This document shows positions 6,024 to 12,198 of a stretch of 14,712 nucleotides of DNA, one piece after another. The stretch comes from Bacillota bacterium. Its GTDB lineage: Bacteria; Bacillota; Clostridia; Christensenellales; Aristaeellaceae. Below the pieces are notes generated by a model. That model saw nothing but the letters and a program-made list of their open reading frames with translations. It did not search any database and had not been told where the DNA came from. The translations under genes were made by a program, and so were the position numbers. The stretch spans positions 1 to 14,712 of the forward strand of contig JAEZHK010000066.1 of NCBI GenBank assembly GCA_023416655.1, given 5' to 3'. Within the stretch, counting starts at the first letter, position 1. The number at the start of each line of letters is the position of its first letter.

Positions 6024-6052
6024 TGTGACCGCGTGGGGTTTTGTGGTATGAT
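6024..6052 (+). promoter_or_regulatory. Probable extended -10 promoter of the deformylase-VOC gene
   Basis: TATGAT (6047-6052) is preceded by TGG, which gives an extended -10 element. TGTGAC (6024-6029) is a weak -35 at a 17-base spacing. Transcription would start near 6059, giving a very short leader before the GTG start codons at 6070 or 6079. Confidence 0.5.
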
Positions 6053-6078
6053 GGGGAAAAAGCGCGGGGGTGCGAAGC

Positions 6079-7029
6079 GTGGAACGCGAAATACTCCTCT
6101 TGGGCAATCCCAGGCTGTATGAGGTCAGTTTACCGGTGTCGCGGGACGAACTGGAGGCCATGAGGACGGTGGCGGACGACCTCCGGGATACGCTCTACGC
6201 CTTCCGGCGGAAGTACGGCGTGGGCCGCGCCATCGCCGCCCCACAGATCGGCGTGGCGAAGCGGATGATCTACATGGAGACCGGCGAGATCCGCACAGCG
6301 CTCGTCAACCCGCGGCTTACCTTTCCCGACGCAGAGAGGATGACGCTGCTGGACGACTGCATGTCGTTCCCGAACCTCCTGGTCCGGGTGGAGCGCTTAC
6401 GGCGCTGCCGCGTGGACTTTATGGACCTCGACTGGGCGCCGCAATCCTTCGAATTTGAGGGCGACCTCTCGGAACTCATCCAGCACGAGTACGACCATCT
6501 GGACGGCGTGCTGGCCACCATGCGTGCCGTGGACGATCATGCGCTTTCCATCCGGCAGGGGAGTGCGGCGGCCGGGGAGAGCGGCATCCGCTACCGGCAT
6601 ACCAACCTGGTCGCGCGGGATTGGCAAAGGCTCTCCGCGTTCTACCGGCGGGCGCTGGGGCTTGCGCCCACGGGCCAGACGCGGGACATTTCGGTCGAGT
6701 GGCTGGGGCGGCTGACCGGCATCCCGGGCGCGCACATCCAGGGCGAGCACCTGAGGCTGCCCGGTACCGACGTGACGCTGGAGATCTTCGGCTACAACGC
6801 GCTGCTGCCCGGCGAACCCGCGCTGAACCGCGCGGGCTTTGCGCACATCGCTTTTGAGGTGGACGACGTGGGGCGGGCGCTTGAAAGGGTGATGGCGGAG
6901 GGCGGCGGCCACGTGGGCGAGAGGGTGTCCACGCCCTACCCCGGCGGCGTGACCGCGAGCTTCGTCTACGCCACCGACCCGGAGGGCAACCTGATCGAGC
7001 TTCAGAGCTGGAAGAGGGCGGAAGACTGA
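6079..7029 (+). CDS. Peptide deformylase-like domain fused to a VOC/glyoxalase domain
   Basis: This is a two-domain protein of about 316 residues. Residues 1-160 match peptide deformylase, which removes the formyl group from new proteins. Motif 1 is GVGRAIAAPQIG (47-58) in place of the usual GxGLAAPQ. Motif 2 is DDCMSFP (92-98) in place of EGCLS, keeping the metal-ligand cysteine C94. Motif 3 is the intact QHEYDH (H136, E137, H140). Residues 170-312 form a vicinal-oxygen-chelate domain with likely metal ligands H174, E235, H256 and E307 and the usual YATDPEGNLIELQSW end. The deformylase half belongs to a divergent clostridial type. The GTG at 6079 is preferred for GGGGGTG upstream and the start MEREILLLGNP; a GTG at 6070 adds three residues. 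Whether either half is active as named is not shown. Confidence 0.85.
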   Translation: MEREILLLGNPRLYEVSLPVSRDELEAMRTVADDLRDTLYAFRRKYGVGRAIAAPQIGVAKRMIYMETGEIRTALVNPRLTFPDAERMTLLDDCMSFPNLLVRVERLRRCRVDFMDLDWAPQSFEFEGDLSELIQHEYDHLDGVLATMRAVDDHALSIRQGSAAAGESGIRYRHTNLVARDWQRLSAFYRRALGLAPTGQTRDISVEWLGRLTGIPGAHIQGEHLRLPGTDVTLEIFGYNALLPGEPALNRAGFAHIAFEVDDVGRALERVMAEGGGHVGERVSTPYPGGVTASFVYATDPEGNLIELQSWKRAED

Positions 7030-7036
7030 CGCAAAA

Positions 7037-7063
7037 GGGCTGCCTCAAAGCGAATGCAGGCAG
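7037..7063 (+). repeat. Short hairpin and left direct-repeat copy after the deformylase-VOC gene
   Basis: GGGCTGCCTCA (7037-7047) recurs exactly at 7236-7246, so this 11-base direct repeat brackets family B copy 1. Locally, CTGCCT (7040-7045) can also pair with AGGCAG (7058-7063). The first base lies 8 bases after the stop codon. Confidence 0.6.
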
Positions 7064-7087
7064 GGAACGGCGGGGTTCTACCCCGCG

Positions 7088-7219
7088 CCCCGCAAGGGGG
7101 ATGATCCCCCTTGACCCTGCACAAGGGGTGAAAATGTCCGCTAGCGCGTCCATTTTCGGGTCAAAGTACAACGGCAAACAGGTTTCAAAGCATAGAAAGC
7201 GGGACGACATACAGGGGAA
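7088..7219 (+). repeat. Family B structured repeat, copy 1
   Basis: This roughly 130-base sequence recurs inverted at 11919-12048. The folds are AAGGGGG-ATGAT-CCCCCTT (7094-7112), then TTGACCC (7111-7117) with GGGTCAA (7158-7164), enclosing GAAAATG (7130-7136) with CATTTTC (7151-7157). The first and second stems share two bases, so they would alternate or shorten. A second hairpin, GCGGGGT-TCT-ACCCCGC, lies just upstream near 7070-7086. Like family A, it is in the 3' region of a gene in the same orientation. No coding capacity was seen. It explains most of the 269-base gap before the diguanylate cyclase gene. Confidence 0.82.
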
Positions 7220-7234
7220 TCAAGACTGAATAAG

Positions 7235-7272
7235 GGGGCTGCCTCACGTAAGAATGCTCGTGAGGCAGCCCC
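7235..7272. terminator. Strong hairpin between convergent genes (terminator-like)
   Basis: GGGGCTGCCTCACG (7235-7248) and its perfect complement (7259-7272) form a 14-base stem with a 10-base loop. It separates the plus-strand deformylase-VOC gene from the minus-strand cyclase gene, so a shared terminator is likely. The T tracts on both sides are poor (TTATT each way), which lowers confidence in efficient rho-independent termination. Confidence 0.65.
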
Positions 7273-7298
7273 GAAGTTATTGGATTTTTCAACGCTCC

Positions 7299-8510
7299 CT
7301 ATGCGCCGGGCAGCATTTCCTGCGCTTCCGATTCTGCGGCCTCCACGCGGTTCCTGCCCAGCTGCTTGGCGTGGTACAGCGCGTGGTCCACCGAGCGGTA
7401 GAAGCTTACGACCGGGTTCACGCTCAGTTCCGCCACGCCGAAGCTGGCGGTCAGCCGGACTTCGCGCCCGTCGACCTGGAACACATGCTCCTCGATCCGC
7501 ATGCGCAGCTTTTCGGCCGCTTCCTGCGCGCCGCCCAGCGCCGTGCCGGGCAGGAGCAGGATGAACTCCTCGCCGCCGTAGCGCGCGAACATGTCCGCCT
7601 TGCGGACGGTGCCGCTTACCAGCCCGGCGACTTGCCGGAGGATTTCATCGCCCGCGGCGTGGCCGCAGGTGTCGTTGATCTCCTTGAAGTGGTCCAGGTC
7701 GAATTCGATGACGCTGGCGGGCGGGCCGCCGCGCTCGATGGCGGCGAGCTCCCGCGCCATCGCCTGGTCGAAGTATCGGCGGTTGGGCAGGCCCGTCAGG
7801 CTGTCGGTGAAGGCCATGTTCTGAAGTTCCCGGTTGACGCGCTCGAGTTCCGCGCTCTGCGCCTCGATCTGCCGCCGCTGTCCGATTTCCACGGAGAAGT
7901 GCCGCCACATGGCGACTGACAAGACAAAGCCGATGGCCATGGCGGTGACCCCATTGGTTCGGTTGGACAGGACCACTTCGGGATCCGTGCCGAAGCCGAG
8001 CGCGTAATAAAGGGCGACGAAGCTCGAGGCGAACAATAGCGCGGCGCTGTGCGGCCTGATCAGAAACATCGCCCCTACCAGCAGGGAAATCAGCACATAG
8101 GGTGTGATGTTGGTGGTGACAAGCTGGTCGATCGCCGTGACCACGACGCCGCCCGCCAGGAACGTCACGGGCAGCGCGAATTGCAGTATCTTCACGCCGA
8201 CGCTCGACTGGCTGCGCCGCGTTTTCCATGCCATCAGCGCGAACAGTATCATCAGCGCCATCAGGACCAGATGGCTCAGGATGATGCCGGTCCGCCAGGC
8301 GGCTTCCGCCGCGCTGTCAGGCGACCGGAGCGAGAAGACGAGAATGTGCAGAAGGTTCACGGGGATGGCGAAGAGCGCGCAGATGACGACGCGGCTTAAG
8401 TTGATCGCGGCGCTCTCCCCTTGCAGGCGGTCGTTTTCCCGCATGACCTCTGTCATCCGGGGAAACATTTTAAAAAAAGTGTGCGTGGCCGGCGGCAGCT
8501 CCTGGCGCAA
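7299..8510 (-). CDS. Membrane diguanylate cyclase (GGDEF domain)
   Basis: This 403-residue protein should make cyclic di-GMP from two GTP. Residues 38-203 hold about six membrane segments (near 38-60, 74-95, 108-128, 134-152, 155-172 and 186-203), probably a sensor of unknown input. Residues 206-230 look like a short coiled-coil linker. The GGDEF domain begins at TDSLTGLPNRRYF (235-247). The active site is GGEEF (312-316), and RKAD (303-306) five residues before it is the product-inhibition I-site, so an active, feedback-inhibited enzyme is expected. The start is TTG at 8510 with AGAGGTG (8518-8524) seven bases away; the ATG at codon 15 has no ribosome binding site. It is transcribed divergently from the tetR gene. 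No EAL or HD-GYP phosphodiesterase is present in the window. Confidence 0.94.
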   Translation of the reverse strand: MRQELPPATHTFFKMFPRMTEVMRENDRLQGESAAINLSRVVICALFAIPVNLLHILVFSLRSPDSAAEAAWRTGIILSHLVLMALMILFALMAWKTRRSQSSVGVKILQFALPVTFLAGGVVVTAIDQLVTTNITPYVLISLLVGAMFLIRPHSAALLFASSFVALYYALGFGTDPEVVLSNRTNGVTAMAIGFVLSVAMWRHFSVEIGQRRQIEAQSAELERVNRELQNMAFTDSLTGLPNRRYFDQAMARELAAIERGGPPASVIEFDLDHFKEINDTCGHAAGDEILRQVAGLVSGTVRKADMFARYGGEEFILLLPGTALGGAQEAAEKLRMRIEEHVFQVDGREVRLTASFGVAELSVNPVVSFYRSVDHALYHAKQLGRNRVEAAESEAQEMLPGA

Positions 8511-8569
8511 GCCTCATCACCTCTCAAGGATATGTTTGGGCATCATTTATCGCTATGCATATTTACACA

Positions 8570-8598
8570 ATCATACGACAGTTGTTTGTAAAAGGCAA
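8570..8598 (-). promoter_or_regulatory. Promoter of the diguanylate cyclase gene
   Basis: On the minus strand TTGCCT (8598-8593), a 17-base spacer and TATGAT (8575-8570) give a predicted start near 8563 and a leader of about 53 bases. TTTACA (8562-8567) and TGTAAA (8587-8592) form an inverted repeat that brackets the -10 box and could be a regulator site. Confidence 0.65.
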
Positions 8599-8613
8599 GC
8601 TTTCCGTAAAAAT

Positions 8614-8631
8614 ACACATTTTTTGATGTGT
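8614..8631. promoter_or_regulatory. Dyad between divergent cyclase and tetR genes (possible TetR operator)
   Basis: ACACAT (8614-8619) and ATGTGT (8626-8631) form a perfect dyad with a 6-base A/T-rich centre. It is about 15 bases behind the -35 box of the cyclase gene and 39 behind that of tetR. TetR proteins usually bind such dyads near their own gene, but the placement overlaps neither promoter core, so this is a weak inference. Confidence 0.35.
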
Positions 8632-8669
8632 TATAGCCGAATCAAAGCGATTGAACATTCGTATATCCC

Positions 8670-8698
8670 TTGAATATCCGGCTGAATTACCGTATAAT
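8670..8698 (+). promoter_or_regulatory. Promoter of the tetR-ykgJ unit with a very short leader
   Basis: TTGAAT (8670-8675), a 17-base spacer and a perfect TATAAT (8693-8698) form a strong promoter. The expected start, near 8705, falls on the first bases of the ribosome binding site GGGAGGG (8705-8711), leaving a leader of about 7-13 bases. Confidence 0.75.
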
Positions 8699-8717
8699 TT
8701 CGGCGGGAGGGATGCTT

Positions 8718-9362
8718 TTGTACGGCGAACGGCCCATGGTCCGGAAGCGGAAGCGGGGAATGGAGACGAGCGGGCGGATCCTCTCGTGCGCGGCGGAGGT
8801 GTTTGCCCGAAAGGGGTACGAGCGCGCGACGCTCGGCGAAATCGCCTCGGCCGCCGGCATCCGCGAGAGTTCGGTCTACAACCACTTCGGCGGGAAGGCG
8901 GCAATCCTTCAGCGGCTGATCGAGGCGTTCCGGGAGGGGTCGCCCAGGTTCCGCCCCCCGGATGCGGACCTGGAGCGGATGCTTGACGCGCTTTCCCCCC
9001 CGGAGCTGATGAAGGGCGTGCTTTTGTACTACGGCGCCCATGCGCCCCGGATGCTGGAGCACGTCGCGCTCGTCCTCGAAAGCGAGATGTGCCACCACCC
9101 CGAAGCCGCCCGCGCGTACCGCGACTGCATCGTGCGGGAGCCGGTGGAATACTACGAGCGGCTGTTTGGGAAGATGACCCAGCGCGGCATGATCGCGCCC
9201 GTCGATGCGAGGATGCTCGCCGAGCAGTACAATTACCTCGTGATCGCGCTGAAAAGGGACTACTGCATGGCGGAACCGGGCGAGCGCGGGCGGCCGGAAG
9301 CGGTCCGCAACCTGATGAAGTCGATCGATTTTTTCTTTGAACGGTTGGCCTTGCGGCGGTAG
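8718..9362 (+). CDS. TetR/AcrR-family transcriptional regulator
   Basis: This protein of about 214 residues has an N-terminal helix-turn-helix: ILSCAAEVFARKGYERATLG, then EIASAAGIRESSVYNHFGGK, near residues 20-62. The variable all-helical ligand domain fills the rest, with a Cys/His patch EMCHHPEA that might contact a metal or thiol-reactive ligand (inference only). Start choice: GGGAGGG (8705-8711) abuts the ATG at 8712, whereas the in-frame TTG at 8718 is 6 bases away, so TTG is preferred; the ATG adds two residues. The next gene, a Cys-rich YkgJ-like protein, follows by 27 bases and is probably co-transcribed. The cyclase gene is divergent and may be regulated too. The effector is unknown. 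Confidence 0.9.
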   Translation: MYGERPMVRKRKRGMETSGRILSCAAEVFARKGYERATLGEIASAAGIRESSVYNHFGGKAAILQRLIEAFREGSPRFRPPDADLERMLDALSPPELMKGVLLYYGAHAPRMLEHVALVLESEMCHHPEAARAYRDCIVREPVEYYERLFGKMTQRGMIAPVDARMLAEQYNYLVIALKRDYCMAEPGERGRPEAVRNLMKSIDFFFERLALRR

Positions 9363-9389
9363 CGCCCCGGGCCGCGAAAGGCGGGCGTC

Positions 9390-9830
9390 ATGGAAGGACA
9401 CATCTCCCTGGAGGAGCGGTTCCCGCCGTCGGAGCCGTGCAGTTGCGAGTTCTGCACCAGCTGCTGCAAGCGCCCGGGCTGGTGGACCGTCGCCCAGGCG
9501 GAGCGGGCGTTTCGGGCGGGTTACGCGGGGCGCATGATGCTGGAGGTCGAGCCGGGCTTCCGCTTCGGTGTGCTTTCCCCGGCGTTTCGCGGCTGCGAAG
9601 GCAACTTCGCGCTGCATCAGTACGCGCGGGCGGGCTGCACGTTTTTGAGAAAGGGGCTGTGTGCGCTGCACGGCACCGACTTCGAGCCGATCGAGTGCCT
9701 GTTCTGCCACCATGACCGGGTCGGCCAGGGGCCGGTATGCCACCGGGCGCTGGAGGAGGACTGGGACAGCGTGGCGGGGCGGCGGCTGGTGAACAACTGG
9801 ATCACGCGCGTCGGCCTGATGAGGCGTTGA
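9390..9830 (+). CDS. YkgJ-type cysteine-cluster protein
   Basis: This 146-residue protein is rich in cysteine: CSCEFCTSCCKRPGWW (17-32), a single C in FRGCEGN, then CTFLRKGLCALHG and ECLFCHHDR, and VCHRAL near the C-terminus. The spacing suits the zinc/iron-chelating YkgJ (UPF0153) family, whose biochemical role is not established. The ATG at 9390 has AAAGGCGGG upstream. It sits 27 bases behind tetR in a likely two-gene unit. Its TGA stop (9828-9830) lies inside the first hairpin of family A copy 3. No membrane segment or signal is visible, so a cytosolic metal-binding protein is expected. An assignment to a more specific ferredoxin-like or methyltransferase-linked function is not supported. 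Confidence 0.75.
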   Translation: MEGHISLEERFPPSEPCSCEFCTSCCKRPGWWTVAQAERAFRAGYAGRMMLEVEPGFRFGVLSPAFRGCEGNFALHQYARAGCTFLRKGLCALHGTDFEPIECLFCHHDRVGQGPVCHRALEEDWDSVAGRRLVNNWITRVGLMRR

Positions 9831-10010
9831 AAATCCGCAAGCGGCTTTTCAACGCAAAGGGAGAAGGCCTGCGTGAGCCAAACACCTGCGGGATTTCCGG
9901 GCGGCTCACTGACAATAGGAATTGTTTCCGCCACCAGTGTGCGGCACTGGTTACGGAAACCGATTCCCGGCGCACGGGTCGCCGGGAACGAATTCATGGT
10001 ACGGCGTAGT
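9824..10010 (+). repeat. Family A structured repeat, copy 3 (after the ykgJ-like gene)
   Basis: The first hairpin, GCGTTGAAAATCCGC (9824-9838) with 9841-9855 and an AA loop, contains the stop codon of the ykgJ-like gene. GTGAGCC (9873-9879) pairs perfectly with GGCTCAC (9903-9909) around a decayed inner hairpin that keeps CC-TGCG-GG. GTTTCCG (9924-9930) with CGGAAAC (9954-9960) and ACCAGTG (9933-9939) with CACTGGT (9945-9951) form the third hairpin. TTCCCGGCG (9964-9972) with CGCCGGGAA (9980-9988) forms the fourth. The tail GGTACGGCGTAG aligns with those of copies 1 and 2. The length, about 187 bases, matches copy 1. Confidence 0.88.
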
Positions 10011-10078
10011 TTGACAGCGACTTGGCAAATATGGAAGTCTGTACTCCTAAAAATCCGTTTGCGAAAGAGGGCCGGGGC

Positions 10079-10957
10079 GTGTACGAGCTGATCAAGGCCG
10101 GGAAAAGAACCTACTACGTGGACTGCCCCGCAAAGATGGGGATCTATCAAATGGATGGCGGCGCTTGCCTGATCGACAGCGGGAGCGACCGCGAGGCCGC
10201 GAAAAAGCTGCTCAAAATCCTGGACCAGAACGGCTGGAAGCCCAGGATGGTCCTCAATACCCACGCCCACGCCGACCACATCGGCGGAAACCAGCTGATC
10301 CACCAGCGCGCGCTCTGCCCGGTGTACGCGCCGGGGGTCGACCGCGCGTTTGCCGAATTCCCGGTGCTGGAGCCCTCGTTCCTCTACGGCGGCTGCCCGC
10401 CCAAACCGCTTCGCAACAAGTTCCTCTTGGCGCAGGAAAGCCCCGCCCGGGATTTGACCGAGGAAGTGCTGCCCGAAGGGCTGACGATGATCCGGCTCGA
10501 CGGGCATTCGATGGCGATGGCCGCCTTCAAAACGAGCGACGATGTGTGGTTCCTCGCGGACAGCCTCGCCAGCGAAGCGGTGCTCATGAAATACCACGTG
10601 TCGTTCCTCTACGACGTGAGGGGTTTCCTGGATTCGCTTAACAGGGTGGAGGCGCTTCAGGGGCGGCTCTTCATTCCCTCGCACGCGCAGCCCGCGGAGG
10701 ATATCCGCCCGCTGGTGCGGGTAAATCGGGACAAGGTGATGGAGATCATCGATCTCGTGCTCCGGCTGTGCGCAGGGCCGAGCACCCTCGAGGAAATCCT
10801 GAAGGGCGTGTTCGACCACTATGGCCTCCGGATGGACTTCAACCAGTACGTGCTGGGGGGCGGCACCATCCGCTCCTATCTATCTTACCTGCTGGACGAG
10901 GGCCGGGTGGAAGCGATTTTTGAAGACAACCGGCTTCTGTGGCGCGTGGCGGGCTGA
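10079..10957 (+). CDS. MBL-fold metallo-hydrolase
   Basis: This roughly 292-residue metallo-beta-lactamase-fold hydrolase probably has a two-metal centre. The metal motif is NTHAHADHIGGN (H62, H64, D66, H67), with further likely ligands H143 (LDGHS), D161 (FLADS) and H202 (IPSHAQ). The 230-285 region, with STLEEILKGVFDHYG and RSYLSYLLDEGRVEA, looks like the small winged-helix-like tail seen in related hydrolases. The substrate is unknown; thioesters and small metabolites are possible. The GTG at 10079 is chosen for AGAGGG at 10066-10071, seven bases away, and for the family-like start MYELIKAGKRTYYVDCPAK. In-frame starts at 10022 (TTG) and 10031 (ATG) have no ribosome binding site. TTGACA at 10011-10016 could be a -35 element but no convincing -10 was found. 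Confidence 0.88.
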   Translation: MYELIKAGKRTYYVDCPAKMGIYQMDGGACLIDSGSDREAAKKLLKILDQNGWKPRMVLNTHAHADHIGGNQLIHQRALCPVYAPGVDRAFAEFPVLEPSFLYGGCPPKPLRNKFLLAQESPARDLTEEVLPEGLTMIRLDGHSMAMAAFKTSDDVWFLADSLASEAVLMKYHVSFLYDVRGFLDSLNRVEALQGRLFIPSHAQPAEDIRPLVRVNRDKVMEIIDLVLRLCAGPSTLEEILKGVFDHYGLRMDFNQYVLGGGTIRSYLSYLLDEGRVEAIFEDNRLLWRVAG

Positions 10958-10983
10958 ACCCGATCCATCTTTTGCATGAATAA

Positions 10984-11016
10984 ACGGGCGCGTGATCCGT
11001 TGAATCGCGCGCCCGT
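10984..11016. terminator. Bidirectional hairpin terminator between MBL and sirtuin genes
   Basis: ACGGGCGCGTGAT (10984-10996) pairs with ATCGCGCGCCCGT (11004-11016) through 13 pairs, one a wobble, around a 7-base loop. Convergent genes end on each side (10957 plus, 11039 minus). The minus-strand product continues TTTATTC, the plus-strand product AATGTTT, so both tails are only moderately U-rich. Confidence 0.75.
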
Positions 11017-11038
11017 AATGTTTGCCCAGCCGATCCTC

Positions 11039-11788
11039 CTATGCTTCCTGAACAGCCCGCGCGCGCTCCGCGCTTTGAACCTCGATGCCGGACAGCACTT
11101 CCCCGATGGAGCCCTGGATGAAGAGGTCCGCCCGCTGGCTGCCGAGGGGCGTAAGGTTAATGACCACCAGATGCCCGCCGCGAAAGTAGTCCACGAGGCC
11201 CGCGGCGGGGTAGACCGCCAGCGACGTGCCGCCGATGATGAGCACGTCCGCGCTCCGGATCGCGCCGACTGCCCGGGCGATGACCTCCTGGTCGAGCGTC
11301 TCGCCGTAGAGCACCACATCCGGCTTGATCGCGCCGCCGCAGGGGCAGCCGGGTACGCCGGGGGCATTTTTGATTGTTTCCGCGTCAAAGGGCCTGCCGC
11401 ACATCACGCAACGGTTGCGGTGCACGCAGCCGTGCAGCTCGATCACGTTCCGGGAGCCCGCCGCCTGGTGCAGCCCGTCGATGTTCTGGGTGATGACCGC
11501 CTTCAGCTTCCCGGACTTCTCCAGCGCCGCGAGCTTCAGGTGGGCGGCGTTGGGCCTGGCATCCAGCGCCAGCACCCGGTCGCGGTAGAACCTGTAAAAC
11601 TCGGCGCGGTGGGTGCTATAGAAGGCGCGGCTTAAAATCTCCTCCGGCGGGTAGTCGTATTTTTGGTTGTACAGGCCGTCCGCGCTTCGGAAGTCGGGGA
11701 TGCCGCTCTCGGTGGACACGCCCGCGCCGCCGAAGAAAACGATGGCCCTTGCCCGGTCGACGATCTCCTGCAAACGGATGCTCTCCAT
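11039..11788 (-). CDS. cobB: NAD-dependent protein deacylase (sirtuin)
   Basis: This 249-residue class-III deacylase uses NAD to remove acetyl or related groups from lysines, giving nicotinamide and O-acyl-ADP-ribose. The Rossmann motif GGAGVSTESGIPDFRS (20-35), TQNIDGLHQ (100-108), catalytic H119 in IELHG, the zinc cysteines C127/C130 and C148/C150 (CPCGG, the CxC form common in Firmicutes), IKPDVVLYGE and IIGGTSLAVYPAAG are all present. The ATG at 11788 has AGGGGGTG upstream; an open frame continues to 12034 but only through family B repeat sequence. An extended -10 box lies at 11810-11818. No acetyl-CoA synthetase or acetyltransferase partner is in the window, so targets are unknown. The length and motifs argue for a full, active enzyme. 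Confidence 0.94.
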   Translation of the reverse strand: MESIRLQEIVDRARAIVFFGGAGVSTESGIPDFRSADGLYNQKYDYPPEEILSRAFYSTHRAEFYRFYRDRVLALDARPNAAHLKLAALEKSGKLKAVITQNIDGLHQAAGSRNVIELHGCVHRNRCVMCGRPFDAETIKNAPGVPGCPCGGAIKPDVVLYGETLDQEVIARAVGAIRSADVLIIGGTSLAVYPAAGLVDYFRGGHLVVINLTPLGSQRADLFIQGSIGEVLSGIEVQSAERARAVQEA

Positions 11789-11809
11789 GCCGCACCCCCT
11801 TTCATCCAT

Positions 11810-11818
11810 ATTATACCA
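11810..11818 (-). promoter_or_regulatory. Extended -10 promoter of the sirtuin gene
   Basis: On the minus strand TGGTATAAT (11818-11810) is a perfect -10 box with the upstream TG of extended promoters. No good -35 is found 16-18 bases further up. The start would fall near 11803, only about 15 bases before the ATG. Confidence 0.65.
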
Positions 11819-11870
11819 CAATTCGGAGATTTCATCCGCGCTGTAGGCTTCAGGCTGCGCTTTTATCCCC

Positions 11871-11914
11871 AAAAGAAAGGGCTGTCTCACAGAGCACCGC
11901 TCGATGAGCCAACC
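11871..11914 (-). terminator. Intrinsic terminator at the end of family B copy 2
   Basis: Read on the minus strand, GGTTGGCTCA (11914-11905) pairs with TGAGACAGCC (11889-11880) with one mismatch and one wobble, and TTTCTTTT (11878-11871) follows. It would end transcription coming from the XRE regulator gene and isolate the sirtuin promoter. The stem sequence resembles the hairpin at 7235-7272 next to family B copy 1. Confidence 0.7.
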
Positions 11915-11918
11915 GTCC

Positions 11919-12048
11919 TTTTCCCGTATGCCGTCCTGCTTTGTTTGGTTTGGAACCTGTTTGACGCTGCACTTTGACCCGAAAATGGACGCGCCAGCGG
12001 ACATTTTCCTTTGTGCGGGGTCAAGGGGGTTCATCCCCCTTGCGGGGG
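11919..12048 (-). repeat. Family B structured repeat, copy 2 (minus orientation)
   Basis: The reverse complement closely matches 7088-7219. The AAGGGGG-ATGAA-CCCCCTT hairpin and the TTGACCC/GGGTCAA stem enclosing AAAATG/CATTTT are kept, and so is the shared GTCAAACAGGTT-like stretch after them. The changed loop base (T to A) leaves the first hairpin's 7-base stem intact. It lies downstream of the XRE-DUF5680 gene and in its orientation, and the terminator at 11871-11914 follows directly. Together with the adjoining hairpins it fills the 410-base gap between the sirtuin and XRE genes; no gene is seen there. Confidence 0.82.
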
Positions 12049-12055
12049 TCGGGGG

Positions 12056-12195
12056 GCTTTCCCGCCAAGCGCATACTCTGGATTTATTTCAAATGCGCTT
12101 GGCGGAAAGCGGGTTCGGTGCGACCCTGTCGCACAAAAGGCTCCAGTGGAGCGTTTTGAGAACCCAGGACGGAACCCCCGGCGTTCCTTGCCTGT
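12056..12195 (-). repeat. Multi-hairpin region downstream of the XRE gene
   Basis: CCGCCAAGCGCAT (12062-12074) pairs perfectly with 12093-12105, and the stem continues as GCTTT/AAAGC past one bulged C. Next, GGGTTC (12111-12116) and GAACCC (12160-12165) enclose GTGCGAC-CCT-GTCGCAC (about 12118-12134) and GCTCC-AGT-GGAGC (12140-12152), giving a three-way junction. GGAAC (near 12171) and GTTCC (near 12183) form a last hairpin. On the minus strand the GCTCC/GGAGC hairpin is followed by CTTTTGT and might terminate the XRE transcript. It adjoins family B copy 2 but has no counterpart beside copy 1. Confidence 0.7.
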
Positions 12196-12198
12196 TTT

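Noticed and set aside
4776..6161. Long minus-strand open frame opposite the pyridoxamine kinase gene
   Set aside because: GC-rich shadow of the plus-strand gene; the composition is rich in Arg, His and Gly, no family motif is seen, and it runs into family A repeat.
3273..10010. Family A as a CRISPR array or a miniature inverted-repeat transposon
   Set aside because: Copies are kilobases apart without regular spacers, the ends are not inverted repeats of each other, and no target duplication is visible.
10011..10035. Promoter for the MBL-fold gene from TTGACA at 10011
   Set aside because: The nearest -10-like sequence (TATGGA, 10030-10035) gives a 13-base spacer, too short; left as a -35-like sequence only.
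11789..12034. N-terminal extension of the sirtuin by 82 residues
   Set aside because: It reads through family B repeat, the terminator and the sirtuin promoter; the ATG at 11788 has a good ribosome binding site and gives a normal family length.
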